Program-made: the position numbers and the translations under genes | Shown: in pieces, positions 32,805 to 41,435 of the stretch | How the letters are laid out: every line of letters begins with the position of its first letter | Position numbering within the stretch: the first letter of the stretch is position 1 | Assembly (NCBI GenBank): GCA_033344875.1 | Contig: JAWPMO010000001.1 | Location: 1,327,595 to 1,391,594, forward strand | Reading direction: 5' to 3' | DNA length: 64,000 bases | DNA from: Ilumatobacteraceae bacterium | Lineage (GTDB): Bacteria > Actinomycetota > Acidimicrobiia > Acidimicrobiales > Ilumatobacteraceae | The notes under the pieces: model-generated | The model's database searches: none | Seen by the model: the letters and a program-made list of their open reading frames with translations, nothing else | Told to the model about the DNA's origin: nothing

Positions 32805-33662
32805 TCAGGTGCCCGAGGTACGTCCGGGGGTGTCCGGCAGCACCGGCGCATCCGAACCCGGCGGAGCAGATTCGCCCGCCGACTTCGGCGGCGCGGCCCG
32901 TGTGGGCAACTCCGGCGCCTCGGGGCCGTCCGACGCGTGACCCGACGGCGGCTCCCACGCCGCCACCTCGTCGGGCGTCGGTGGTGCGTGCGGGTTCACC
33001 GGTACCTGGCCGGTCGTGGGGCCACCCGACTCGGGGGCCGCGCCCTGCGCCCGTTGCGCCGGTCCCCAGCCGGGGCCCGAGGGTGTGGTCACCGCGGCAG
33101 CACGCTTGGAGCGGCGCCCCGAGAGGGTCAGCAACACCAGACCGAGCAACACCCCAACGACCGCCAAGATCAACGCTGCTCGCCGGAGGCCGTCGACGCC
33201 CTCGTCCGGATCACGGCCGATCGCCGCGGCCACCGTCAGGTCGTCGCCGGTCACGGCGATCGTGTACTGCCCCGGCTCGATGATCTCGACCTGCTGCACC
33301 GAGCGGCCGTCGAACCCGTCGACGTCGTAGCTGACGTCGTCGCCGTCGCTCGCGACCACCGCCGGTCGGAGTTCGCCCGTGAACTCGACGGTGAACCGTG
33401 CGTTCGGGTCGGCCACCGGTTCGCAGCCGTTGCCGATCTCGGTCGCGTCGGCACCGACCTCTTCGAACACGTAGAACGTGCCGGTCTCGGCGAACTCGAG
33501 CGTGGTGCTGCAACCGACGGGTGCCCGGGCGAAACCGTCGACGGTCTGGGCCGGTCGGCGCTGGGCGACGACGTACAGCACCGCACCACCGACGAGTCCG
33601 GCGAACAGGCAGAACAGCCCGAGCGTGGCGACGGTGCCGCGCCCTCGTGATTTCACAGCCAT
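32805..33662 (-). CDS. Membrane-anchored protein with extracytoplasmic domain, unknown function
   Basis: 285 residues. A first membrane helix at about 11-33 is followed by an outside domain to about 160, with two cysteines (VGCSTTLEF, GNGCEPV) that could pair. A second helix lies at about 170-190. The last 90 residues are a Pro/Gly/Ser-rich cytosolic tail. The outside domain is rich in beta-prone segments. No family recognised. GAGG 7 nt upstream supports the ATG at 33662. It follows dapC on the same strand. Confidence 0.6.
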   Translation of the reverse strand: MAVKSRGRGTVATLGLFCLFAGLVGGAVLYVVAQRRPAQTVDGFARAPVGCSTTLEFAETGTFYVFEEVGADATEIGNGCEPVADPNARFTVEFTGELRPAVVASDGDDVSYDVDGFDGRSVQQVEIIEPGQYTIAVTGDDLTVAAAIGRDPDEGVDGLRRAALILAVVGVLLGLVLLTLSGRRSKRAAAVTTPSGPGWGPAQRAQGAAPESGGPTTGQVPVNPHAPPTPDEVAAWEPPSGHASDGPEAPELPTRAAPPKSAGESAPPGSDAPVLPDTPGRTSGT

Positions 33663-33699
33663 GTGTGGTCCTCGGTCATCGTGTGGCGATTCGTGGCGG

Positions 33700-34836
33700 T
33701 CATTCGTGTGGTCGGGGGCTCGTGGTGCCGACGCCCAACCGGCCGGCGACCAGATCGATTTGTGTATCCGGTTGTACCACGGCGACCCGCACGTACTCGG
33801 CACCGGCCTCGCCGTAGAAGTCGCCGGGGCTGACCAGTGCGCCGCCCTCGGTCGCCAGACGCTCGGTGAACTCCCAGGCGTCGCCCACATGGAACCAGAG
33901 ATAGAAGCCGCCCTCGGGCAAGGGGATCTCGATGCCGCTCCACCTGCTGAGCACCGTCGCCATCCGTTCGAGACGGGCGAGGTAGCGGCCGCGCTGCACC
34001 TCGACGTGCTGGTCGTCGTCGAGCGCCACCACACCCGCGGCCTGCGCCGGCCCCGGCACCATCATCCCGACGTGCTTCCGGACCTCTTGGAGGTAGTGGA
34101 CGAGCTCGGCGTCGCCGGCATAGAAGCCGACGCGCGTGCCCGCGAGGTTCGAGCGCTTCGACAGCGAATGCACGGCGACCACACCCTCGGTGCCGTGTTC
34201 GAGGATCGTGCGCCCCCGCCCCGTCCAGGTGAACTCCACGTAGCACTCGTCGGAGAAGACGGGGACCCCGTGCGAGCGTCCCCAACCGGCGGCGGCCTCG
34301 AGGTCGTCGAGCACGCCGTTGGGATTCCCGGGGCTGTTCACCCACAACGCGAGCGCACGTGCGGCATCGGCGGGATCGATCGAATCGAGTTGCAGACCAC
34401 CGGTCGGCGACATCGCGACGGGCACCGCCCGACATCCGGCCAAGGTGGCACCCATCTCATAGGTCGGGTACGAAATGGCCGGGTACAGGATCGTGTCGAG
34501 ATCGGGACGCCGTAACCGCAACCACTGCGGCAAGGTGCCGACGAACTCCTTCGTACCGATGCACGCGCCGATCTGGATCGGCGGCACGTCGAGCCCGAAC
34601 CGGCGACCCATCCAGCGGTGAACCGCATCGCGCAGATCGGCGGTGCCGATGCTCGGCGGATAGCCGCGCTCGAGGCCCGAGTCCGCGAGGCGGGCGATCA
34701 CCGCACCCGGTGGCGGGTCGAAGGGGGTCCCGATCGAGAAATCCACGAGACCGCCCTCGAAGCCCGCACCGAGCGGCTTGAAGCGATCGATGCGCTCGTA
34801 GGGATACGGAGGGGGGACGAAACCGGTCTGGTCCAT
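33700..34836 (-). CDS. dapC: N-succinyldiaminopimelate aminotransferase
   Basis: 378-residue fold-type I PLP aminotransferase (EC 2.6.1.17) of the lysine/peptidoglycan diaminopimelate pathway. PLP lysine is Lys227 in HSLSKRSNLAG; WVNSPGNPNG and SDECYVEFTW are cofactor-binding motifs and a C-terminal arginine lies in AEYVRVAVV. Resemblance to actinobacterial DapC plus the presence of dapF two genes upstream supports the assignment over a general aspartate aminotransferase. The order on this strand is dapF-hflX-dapC. Confidence 0.87.
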   Translation of the reverse strand: MDQTGFVPPPYPYERIDRFKPLGAGFEGGLVDFSIGTPFDPPPGAVIARLADSGLERGYPPSIGTADLRDAVHRWMGRRFGLDVPPIQIGACIGTKEFVGTLPQWLRLRRPDLDTILYPAISYPTYEMGATLAGCRAVPVAMSPTGGLQLDSIDPADAARALALWVNSPGNPNGVLDDLEAAAGWGRSHGVPVFSDECYVEFTWTGRGRTILEHGTEGVVAVHSLSKRSNLAGTRVGFYAGDAELVHYLQEVRKHVGMMVPGPAQAAGVVALDDDQHVEVQRGRYLARLERMATVLSRWSGIEIPLPEGGFYLWFHVGDAWEFTERLATEGGALVSPGDFYGEAGAEYVRVAVVQPDTQIDLVAGRLGVGTTSPRPHE

Positions 34837-34862
34837 GCGCCCCGGATGCTACCGAGGTGCGG

Positions 34863-36167
34863 TCACCCGGGCGCGACGACGAAGTCGGAGAGCCGCCCGG
34901 CGGACGCGTCGGACAACCTCGCCCTGACCCGGAATCCGTCCGCGTCCTCGGTCGTGGAGACCACTTCGCCCTCTCGATGGACCGACGCCAACACGTCGCC
35001 ACGCTCGTACGGGATGAGCAGGTCGAGCACGGTCGTCAAGGCCCGGAGGCGATCGGCCAGTGTTCGCAGGAACAGTTCGATGCCCTGACCGGTGACGGCG
35101 CTGACCCCGACCGAGCCCACGTGTTCGTCCTCGAGGTCGCGAGCGGCGTCGGGCGCCAGGTCGACCTTGTTGAACACGAGCAGTTCGGGCACCTCGGCGG
35201 CGTCGATCTCGGACAGCACCTCGCGCACGGCGGCGATCTGGCCGTCGGGGTCGGGCGCGCTCGCATCGACCACGTGGACGAGATAGTCGGCGAGTGCGGC
35301 GACTTCGAGCGTGCCCTTGAACGCCTCGACCAACCCGTGCGGCAGGCTGCGCACGAAGCCGACCGTGTCGGACAACAGGACCGGCTCACCACCGGGCAGC
35401 GCGAGACGACGGGTGGTCGGGTCGAGGGTGGCGAACAGCCGGTTCTCGGTCAGGACGCCGGCATCGGTCAGCTTGTTCAGCAGCGTCGACTTCCCGGCGT
35501 TCGTGTACCCGACGATCGCCACGCTCGCCAGGCCGCTGGCCCGACGTGATTTTCGCTGGAGATCACGGGTGGCGGCGAGCGATTGCAGATCCGCCTCGAG
35601 TTTGGTGATGCGTCGCATGATGCGACGACGATCGACCTCGGTCTTGGTCTCGCCGCCGCCGAAGCGTGCACCGACGCCACCTCGCTGCTGGGAGAGGTTG
35701 GCCGACTTGCCTCGGCGGAGGCGGGGCAGCCGGTAGCGCAGCAGGGCGAGTTCGACCTGGGCCTTGCCCTCGAGCGTGTGGGCGTTCTGACCGAAGATGT
35801 CGAGGATCACCGCCGTCCGATCGATCGCCGTCCGGCCGAGGACCTTCTCCAGGTTGAACTGCTGGGCCGGAGCGAGCTCGTTGTCGAACACGACGGTGTC
35901 GGCGTCGACGGCGAGACAGATCTCTTTCAGCTCATCGACCTTGCCCTTGCCGATGTACCAGGTGTGGTCGGGCGCGTCACGGCGCTGCACCAGACGTTCG
36001 ACCACGTCGGCACCCGCGGTGTCGACCAGCAACTCCAACTCGTCGAGGCTCGCATCGACCATCTCCTCGGTCGAACCCGGCAGCTGGACACCGACGATGA
36101 CGATCTTCTCCCGGATCGACCGGTCGATGAGTGTGGCACCGAGTGCCTCCTGGTACGGCGTGTTCAC
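34863..36167 (-). CDS. hflX: GTPase HflX
   Basis: 434 residues. The N-terminal HflX domain has the glycine-rich patch YRLPRLRRGKSANLSQQRGG and a following coiled-coil. The GTPase domain shows G1 GYTNAGKST (220-228), G3 DTVGF and G4 NKVD. HflX binds the 50S subunit and splits stalled ribosomes. The GTG start overlaps the dapF stop as GTGA, so the two are translationally coupled. A longer upstream reading frame is antisense-type noise over dapF. Confidence 0.95.
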   Translation of the reverse strand: MNTPYQEALGATLIDRSIREKIVIVGVQLPGSTEEMVDASLDELELLVDTAGADVVERLVQRRDAPDHTWYIGKGKVDELKEICLAVDADTVVFDNELAPAQQFNLEKVLGRTAIDRTAVILDIFGQNAHTLEGKAQVELALLRYRLPRLRRGKSANLSQQRGGVGARFGGGETKTEVDRRRIMRRITKLEADLQSLAATRDLQRKSRRASGLASVAIVGYTNAGKSTLLNKLTDAGVLTENRLFATLDPTTRRLALPGGEPVLLSDTVGFVRSLPHGLVEAFKGTLEVAALADYLVHVVDASAPDPDGQIAAVREVLSEIDAAEVPELLVFNKVDLAPDAARDLEDEHVGSVGVSAVTGQGIELFLRTLADRLRALTTVLDLLIPYERGDVLASVHREGEVVSTTEDADGFRVRARLSDASAGRLSDFVVAPG

Positions 36168-36967
36168 GTGGTGCTGATCTCGATCGTCGCGATGTGGGTG
36201 GCCGGGCCGATCAGCGTCACGCTGCCGGGCTCCGGCCGGTCGAGTTCCACCGTGGCACGCCCGCCGTCCATGTGCACCACCAGTTTCCCGTCGAGCGGGG
36301 TGGCAAGGCCCCACTTCGCGGCGGCGTGCGCAGCCGCACACGCACCCGTGCCGCACGCCTCGGTGATGCCGGCACCGCGTTCGTGAACCCGCATCCGGAT
36401 CTCGTCCTGTCGTTCGCCCGGGGCGACGATCTCGAGGTTCACCTGGGCGACCTTGGCCCCGAGGACCGCGAGGTCGACCTCGTCGACGTCGTCGACCCCG
36501 ACCACACTGTGCGGATTGCCGAGGCTGACGTGGGCGACCGGGCGGTCGGGATGGCAGCCGAGATCGTCCCACCCGGCGGGTTGGGCGATCGGGTCGATCG
36601 AGCCCATCGACACCGACGCCATGATCGTGCGCGGATCGTCGGTCGCGTGGAGTTCGACGACACGGTCACCGGCGTCGGTCAGGATGTTCTGTCGGGTCAG
36701 CACACCGCGTCGCGCTGCCAGCGCCTGCGCAAAACAGCGGATGCCGTTCCCGCTCATCTCGGCGCGGCTGCCGTCGGCGTTGAAGAGTTCCATCCGGGCG
36801 GCGTATCCGTCGGCCGCCGTTGCGACGAGCAGTCCGTCGGCACCGATGCCACGCCGACGATCGCACAGCTCACGGGCCAGCGCCGGCAGGTCGTCGACGT
36901 CGGGATGGAACACGACGAGGAAGTCGTTGCCGAGGCCGTGGTGCTTGGTCAATGTGAGTGTGCTCAT
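36164..36967 (-). CDS. dapF: Diaminopimelate epimerase
   Basis: 267 residues. Converts LL- to meso-diaminopimelate (EC 5.1.1.7) for peptidoglycan and lysine. The two catalytic cysteines are in MSGNGIRCFAQ and EACGTGACA; HGLGNDFLV and SLGNPHSVVGV are further signatures. The ATG at 36967 is preferred over a GTG two codons upstream because GGGAG then sits 5 nt before it. Overlaps hflX. Confidence 0.95.
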   Translation of the reverse strand: MSTLTLTKHHGLGNDFLVVFHPDVDDLPALARELCDRRRGIGADGLLVATAADGYAARMELFNADGSRAEMSGNGIRCFAQALAARRGVLTRQNILTDAGDRVVELHATDDPRTIMASVSMGSIDPIAQPAGWDDLGCHPDRPVAHVSLGNPHSVVGVDDVDEVDLAVLGAKVAQVNLEIVAPGERQDEIRMRVHERGAGITEACGTGACAAAHAAAKWGLATPLDGKLVVHMDGGRATVELDRPEPGSVTLIGPATHIATIEISTT

Positions 36968-37042
36968 GCGCACTCCCAGCGTACGTGTTCGCCGGGGCGA
37001 TGACGCTGCGCGTTCGATGCCCTTCCGACATCCGGACCGGTC

Positions 37043-37058
37043 CGGTGCCTCGGCACCG
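37043..37058. promoter_or_regulatory. Inverted repeat upstream of the ketosynthase-like gene
   Basis: CGGTGCC-2-GGCACCG, 16 bases before the predicted -10. It overlaps a 14-base perfect palindrome (CCGGACCGGTCCGG, 37032-37045). Candidate operators for either divergent gene. Confidence 0.35.
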
Positions 37059-37073
37059 TCGACTCCGGCTGGT

Positions 37074-37079
37074 TAGGGT
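37074..37079 (+). promoter_or_regulatory. Predicted -10 hexamer (TAGGGT) of the ketosynthase-like gene
   Basis: TAGGGT ends 8 nt before the GTG at 37088, consistent with a leaderless or near-leaderless transcript. Confidence 0.4.
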
Positions 37080-37087
37080 CACTCCAC

Positions 37088-38920
37088 GTGCCACAACACC
37101 TCCCCGCCCATCGGGTCCTCGTCACCGTGGGCACCCCCTGCACCCTGTCGGCGGTCGGGAGCACCGAGACCGCGAGAGCACTCATGGAGGGCGCCCCCGA
37201 AGCCGTCGCACTCTCCGCGTTCGACGCCGGGCTCGTCGATCTGCGCGTCGACGAGCGCGGCTCGATCGTCGCCACCTGGCCGAACGGGTCTCCGGCATCG
37301 TTCGAACAGATCGCGGCCCGACACGGCGCCCGCCTCGCGGCCGAGCGGGGCATCCGGGCCGTCCCAGAACTCCTCGACCGAGGCGCGCCGGTCGACGTGG
37401 CCGCATCGCTCCCCCACGATCTCGCCACCGGCGGGTTGCGTCGTCTCGCCGGGCTGACCTACGGCGAGGTGCGCGCGTCCGGGTTCCGCGACATGCACGG
37501 TCTGTTCAGCGACGACCCCGGTCTCGGACCATCGCTGCAGGCCCAGATGTTCGCGTACGCCGGGCTCGGTGCGCTGGCGGCACTGCCCCGGCCGCTGGCG
37601 GAGATGATCGACGAGCCCGCCGACTTCCGCGTGGTCGCCGCAGCGACCTTCTCGGGTCTCGACTCGTGGGACGCGCTCGAATCGCCCGGTGGCGAGGGCA
37701 CCCGCGACAAGTTCGCAGCTCGGCTCGCGAGTTCACTCCTCTCGCACGGTTCGGCGCTCGTGTCGACGATGCTCGCGCCGTCGTACCCGCTCTCCAAGGC
37801 GACCAAGCAACCCGACCTGTTGGCCTCGCTCCGCTCGCCGTCGGGGCTCATGCGCGTTCCGCAGGCACCGATGAACTCGGTCGGCGCGTGCGCGTCGAGC
37901 CTGATCTCCCTGGCCGATGTCGCACCGCAGATGCTGACCGACTACCCCGGATCGCGGCCGCCGCGCCTCATCATCTGGACCGCAGCGGACTCCAGCACCT
38001 TGCCGTCATGGGAGGTCCTGGAAGGATTCGGTCCGGCTGCACTGGTCACGACCGACAAGGTCGCGTCGCTCAACGCCGACCGCACGAGCGCCGAGCACCG
38101 GACCGTGGCCGAATCGCTCGCTCCCTTCGACGTCGACGCATGCGGCACGGTCGTCGGCGACGGCGCTTCGGGTCTCGTCGTGACCACGCTCGACGTCGCA
38201 CTCCGCCACCGGCTCGACATCACCTCGATCATCGCCGGGTGGGGGCAGAGTGGGGAGACCGGCGGCAAAGCACACTTCGCCGGGGTCGGCTTCGGTGGCG
38301 AGAACGCCCTCGTCAACGCGTTCGGGATCGCCCGCGAGGCCCACGGCTACGGCGTCTCCGACTTCGCCTACCTCGCTGCGCACGCCACCGGGACCCGCAC
38401 GAACTCGCGCACCGACCTCACGTCGGTCGGCACCGCGCGATCGATCGCCGCCGAGCTCGGCGGCGGCTCGGCGGTCCCGACGATGCGGGTCGGTACACCC
38501 AAGGCGCTCGGCGACGGCCACACGATGGGCGACGCCGGGCTGAAAGAGGTCGTCCACGCGCTGCGGTACGTCATGGGCGACACCGCGGTCGGGCTGCCGA
38601 CCCTGCGCCACGTCGATCCCGACCTCGGACCGTTCGTCGATCAGTACGAGTTGAGCGGCGCCACGGTGCCCGGTGACGCCGATGGCGGCGCGATCTGCGC
38701 CACGCAGGGGTTCGGCGGCTACGACGGCGCCGTCGCACTGCGTGCCGCCAACCCCGACTCGATCGCCCGTTACGACTGCGATCGGGCTGATCTCGCGGCG
38801 TACCTGGAGCAATGGCCCGAGATCCGTCGGGAGCGCGAGCGGCGCGAGTTGGTCAGCCGCACCACCAGCGGCGACACGTTGCGGCTCGGGCTCGAACACC
38901 GTTGGCCCGGCGCCGAGTGA
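37088..38920 (+). CDS. Atypical stand-alone beta-ketoacyl synthase-fold protein
   Basis: 610 residues. A ketosynthase triad can be read: Cys268 in SVGACASSL, His near 432 in AAHATGTRTNSRTD, and His near 478 in GDGHTMGDAG (usually N-x-GHTxxAAG). Between them is a thiolase-fold pattern with GDGASGLVV. The first 120 or so residues are not ketosynthase-like. Ketosynthases condense acyl and malonyl units; no acyl carrier protein, acyltransferase or other fatty-acid gene is adjacent, and the closest likeness may be to KS domains of large type I synthases. Start GTG at 37088. Function is open: a condensing enzyme of an unusual lipid is the best guess. Confidence 0.7.
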   Translation: MPQHLPAHRVLVTVGTPCTLSAVGSTETARALMEGAPEAVALSAFDAGLVDLRVDERGSIVATWPNGSPASFEQIAARHGARLAAERGIRAVPELLDRGAPVDVAASLPHDLATGGLRRLAGLTYGEVRASGFRDMHGLFSDDPGLGPSLQAQMFAYAGLGALAALPRPLAEMIDEPADFRVVAAATFSGLDSWDALESPGGEGTRDKFAARLASSLLSHGSALVSTMLAPSYPLSKATKQPDLLASLRSPSGLMRVPQAPMNSVGACASSLISLADVAPQMLTDYPGSRPPRLIIWTAADSSTLPSWEVLEGFGPAALVTTDKVASLNADRTSAEHRTVAESLAPFDVDACGTVVGDGASGLVVTTLDVALRHRLDITSIIAGWGQSGETGGKAHFAGVGFGGENALVNAFGIAREAHGYGVSDFAYLAAHATGTRTNSRTDLTSVGTARSIAAELGGGSAVPTMRVGTPKALGDGHTMGDAGLKEVVHALRYVMGDTAVGLPTLRHVDPDLGPFVDQYELSGATVPGDADGGAICATQGFGGYDGAVALRAANPDSIARYDCDRADLAAYLEQWPEIRRERERRELVSRTTSGDTLRLGLEHRWPGAE

Positions 38921-38935
38921 GCAGGCGTTCGACGC

Positions 38936-39859
38936 TCACGAGCTCAGTGCGGCAACCACCGTCGGCGTGGCTTCGGCCACCGGGTCGTGCTCGACGTCGA
39001 CCCACCGGACGCGAGGGTCGCGCCCGAACCACCTGAGTTGGCGAACTGCGAACTGGCGGGTGCGAACCACGATCTGATCGACCGCCTCGTCGAGCGAGCA
39101 CTCGGCGCCGAGGTGAGCGAGGAGTTCCTTGTAGCCGAGCGCCTGCCGGGCGGTCCGCGACAGGCCACGACCGGCGAGCGCCTCGACCTCGGCGAGCAAT
39201 CCGTCGGCCATCATGCGGTGCACCCGGGTCTCGATGCGGTCGGCGAGCACCGACCGATCCCACCGGAGGCCGATCTGAGCGATCGGTGTCGGCGGGTAGG
39301 CGTCGAGGCCGGGCCCGAAGGAGCTGAACGGACGCCCGCTCCCCTCGCAGACCTCCAACGCCCGCACGATCCGCCGCTCGTTGGTCGGTTCCATCCGGGC
39401 GGCCGCCACCGGGTCGAGTTCGGCCAGCCGGGCGTGCAACGCGGTCGCGCCCCGGTCGGCGACCTCCTCGAGGAGACGGGCGCGCACGTCGGGCCACTCT
39501 CCCGGCAGGTCCAGGTCGTCGATCACGGCCCGGTGGTAGAGACCGGTTCCACCCACGAGCAGTGCCGAGCCGCGCCGGACGGCGATCTCGTCGACCGCGT
39601 CGCGGTACGCACGTTGGAACTCGGCGACCGTGAAGTCGGCGTCGGGGTCGACGAGGTCGATCAGGTGGTGCCGCACCGCCGCCCGCTCCGACGCCGACGG
39701 CTTGGCCGTGCCGATGTCCATCCCCCGGTACACCTGCATCGAGTCGACCGACACGAGGTCGACCCCTGGCACCTGGGACGCGGCGGCCATCGCCACCGAC
39801 GACTTGCCCGAGGCCGTCGGACCCACCACCGCGACGCGCATCGGCCGGGGAGGACTCAT
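38936..39859 (-). CDS. miaA: tRNA dimethylallyltransferase
   Basis: 307 residues. Adds the dimethylallyl group to A37 of tRNAs reading UNN codons (EC 2.5.1.75). P-loop GPTASGKSS at 13-21, DSMQVYRGMDIGTAKPS, GGTGLYHRAV, and the C-terminal ALGYKELLAHL and RTRQFAVRQLRWF motifs are all present. Length normal. MiaB, the next enzyme of the same modification, is encoded just upstream on this strand, 82 bases away. Confidence 0.96.
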   Translation of the reverse strand: MSPPRPMRVAVVGPTASGKSSVAMAAASQVPGVDLVSVDSMQVYRGMDIGTAKPSASERAAVRHHLIDLVDPDADFTVAEFQRAYRDAVDEIAVRRGSALLVGGTGLYHRAVIDDLDLPGEWPDVRARLLEEVADRGATALHARLAELDPVAAARMEPTNERRIVRALEVCEGSGRPFSSFGPGLDAYPPTPIAQIGLRWDRSVLADRIETRVHRMMADGLLAEVEALAGRGLSRTARQALGYKELLAHLGAECSLDEAVDQIVVRTRQFAVRQLRWFGRDPRVRWVDVEHDPVAEATPTVVAALSS

Positions 39860-39941
39860 CGCAGCGAGCGCTCGGTCGACCCGGTAGGTCGCGGCATCGC
39901 CCCCGACCCGACGAGCGGGCTGGAGGCGAGCACGATCGGGT

Positions 39942-41375
39942 TCACGACGCGTTGACCGGGATCCGGATCTTGTGGGTCGGCTCGGCCAGCAGTTCGACGA
40001 ACCGCCCTTCGAGGAAGTGGGGGGCGCCGCGGGTGATCTCGACCGTCGCGTAGCTGCCGGTGCGAATCGGGAACGGCGGCGTGAAGTGCACCAGCTTGTT
40101 CTGGCGCGTCCTGCCCGAGATGACGTCGGGGTTCCGCTTGGACGGTCCCTCGATCAGGACCTCCTCGAGACGACCGACCCGGGCTTCGTGCTTGGCCAGG
40201 GCGGAGCGCTCGATCACGACTTTGAGCCGGTCGAACCGCTCGCGCGACACGGCCGGGTCGACGAAGTCGGCTTCCATGTCGGCGGCCTCGGTGCCCGGTC
40301 GCGGCGAGAAGATGAACATGTAGGCGAAGTCGTACTCGGCTGCGGCGGCTACCTCGAGGGTTCGTTCGAAGTCGGCGTCGGTCTCGCCGGGGAACCCGAC
40401 GATGATGTCGGTCGACACCGCGAGGTCCGGAACGACCCGGCGGGCCTCGGTGAGCCGTTCGAGGTACCGCTCACCGGTGTAGCCGCGATGCATGAGGGCG
40501 AGCACACGGTCGCTGCCCGACTGCAACGGGTAGTGGAGGTGCTCGCACACGGCGTCGGTCTCGGCCATCGCAGCGAACGTCTCGGGCCGCATGTCCTTCG
40601 GGTGCGGGCTGGTGTAGCGGACCCGACGGATGCCGTCGACCGCACCGACGTCACGGAGCAGGTCACCGAACAGCGGGCGGAGCTTCGCCTCGTTGTCGCC
40701 GGCCTGGCGAGCCGCCAGCTGCAGGTCGCGGCCGTAGGAGTTGACGTTCTGGCCCAACAGCGTGACCTCGGTGACGCCGGCATCGGCGAGGTGATGCACC
40801 TCGTCGAGGATGTCGGCGTACGGCCGGCTGATCTCGACGCCGCGAACCGCCGGCACGATGCAGAACGCGCAGTTGTTGTCGCAGCCGATCTGGATCGTCA
40901 CCCAGGCGTTGTAGCTGGTCTCGCGTCGGGCGGGCAGCGCCGACGGGAACAGGGCGTGGTCGTCGATGACCGCAGCTTCGAGGATCTCGGTGAGCGGGCC
41001 GCTCGCGTCGGCAGCCTCGTGCAGCAGTTCGGCCGCTCGATGGACATTGTGGGTGCCCATCACGACGTCGACGTGCTTGGCCTTCTGCGCGACGAGCTCC
41101 CGGTCCTTCTGGGCCAGGCAACCCGAGACGACGATCTGGCGGCCTTCTTTGGCGTCCTTCCACGGCTTGAGGTGACCGAGGTTGCCGTACAGCTTGTTGT
41201 CGGCGTTCTCACGGATGCAGCACGTGTTCAGCACGACGACATCGGCATCGTCCTCGGAGTCGGCGAGCACCATGCCGTCGGCCTCGAGCAGCCCGGCGAT
41301 GCGTTCGGAGTCGTGTTCGTTCATCTGGCACCCGTACGTGCGCAGGGCGTAACGACGCGGGGCATCCGTCTCCAT
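39942..41375 (-). CDS. miaB: tRNA-2-methylthio-N6-dimethylallyladenosine synthase
   Basis: 477 residues. Radical SAM methylthiotransferase acting after MiaA. N-terminal domain cysteines occur in YGCQMNEHDSE, LNTCCIREN and SGCLAQ; the radical SAM cluster is GCDNNCAFCIVPA (C-x3-C-x2-C). A C-terminal TRAM domain ends the protein. ATG at 41375, with TAGCCT 7 nt upstream; longer frames run into the divergent mycothione reductase gene. Confidence 0.96.
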   Translation of the reverse strand: METDAPRRYALRTYGCQMNEHDSERIAGLLEADGMVLADSEDDADVVVLNTCCIRENADNKLYGNLGHLKPWKDAKEGRQIVVSGCLAQKDRELVAQKAKHVDVVMGTHNVHRAAELLHEAADASGPLTEILEAAVIDDHALFPSALPARRETSYNAWVTIQIGCDNNCAFCIVPAVRGVEISRPYADILDEVHHLADAGVTEVTLLGQNVNSYGRDLQLAARQAGDNEAKLRPLFGDLLRDVGAVDGIRRVRYTSPHPKDMRPETFAAMAETDAVCEHLHYPLQSGSDRVLALMHRGYTGERYLERLTEARRVVPDLAVSTDIIVGFPGETDADFERTLEVAAAAEYDFAYMFIFSPRPGTEAADMEADFVDPAVSRERFDRLKVVIERSALAKHEARVGRLEEVLIEGPSKRNPDVISGRTRQNKLVHFTPPFPIRTGSYATVEITRGAPHFLEGRFVELLAEPTHKIRIPVNAS

Positions 41376-41382
41376 CCCGACC

Positions 41383-41388
41383 AGGCTA
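41383..41388 (-). promoter_or_regulatory. Predicted -10 hexamer (TAGCCT) of miaB
   Basis: TAGCCT on the minus strand ends 7 nt before the ATG at 41375, the leaderless spacing. Confidence 0.45.
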
Positions 41389-41435
41389 ACGGGGGCATCG
41401 GAACAGAAGCTGCCGTCGCGGTGTTCACTGTCCCC

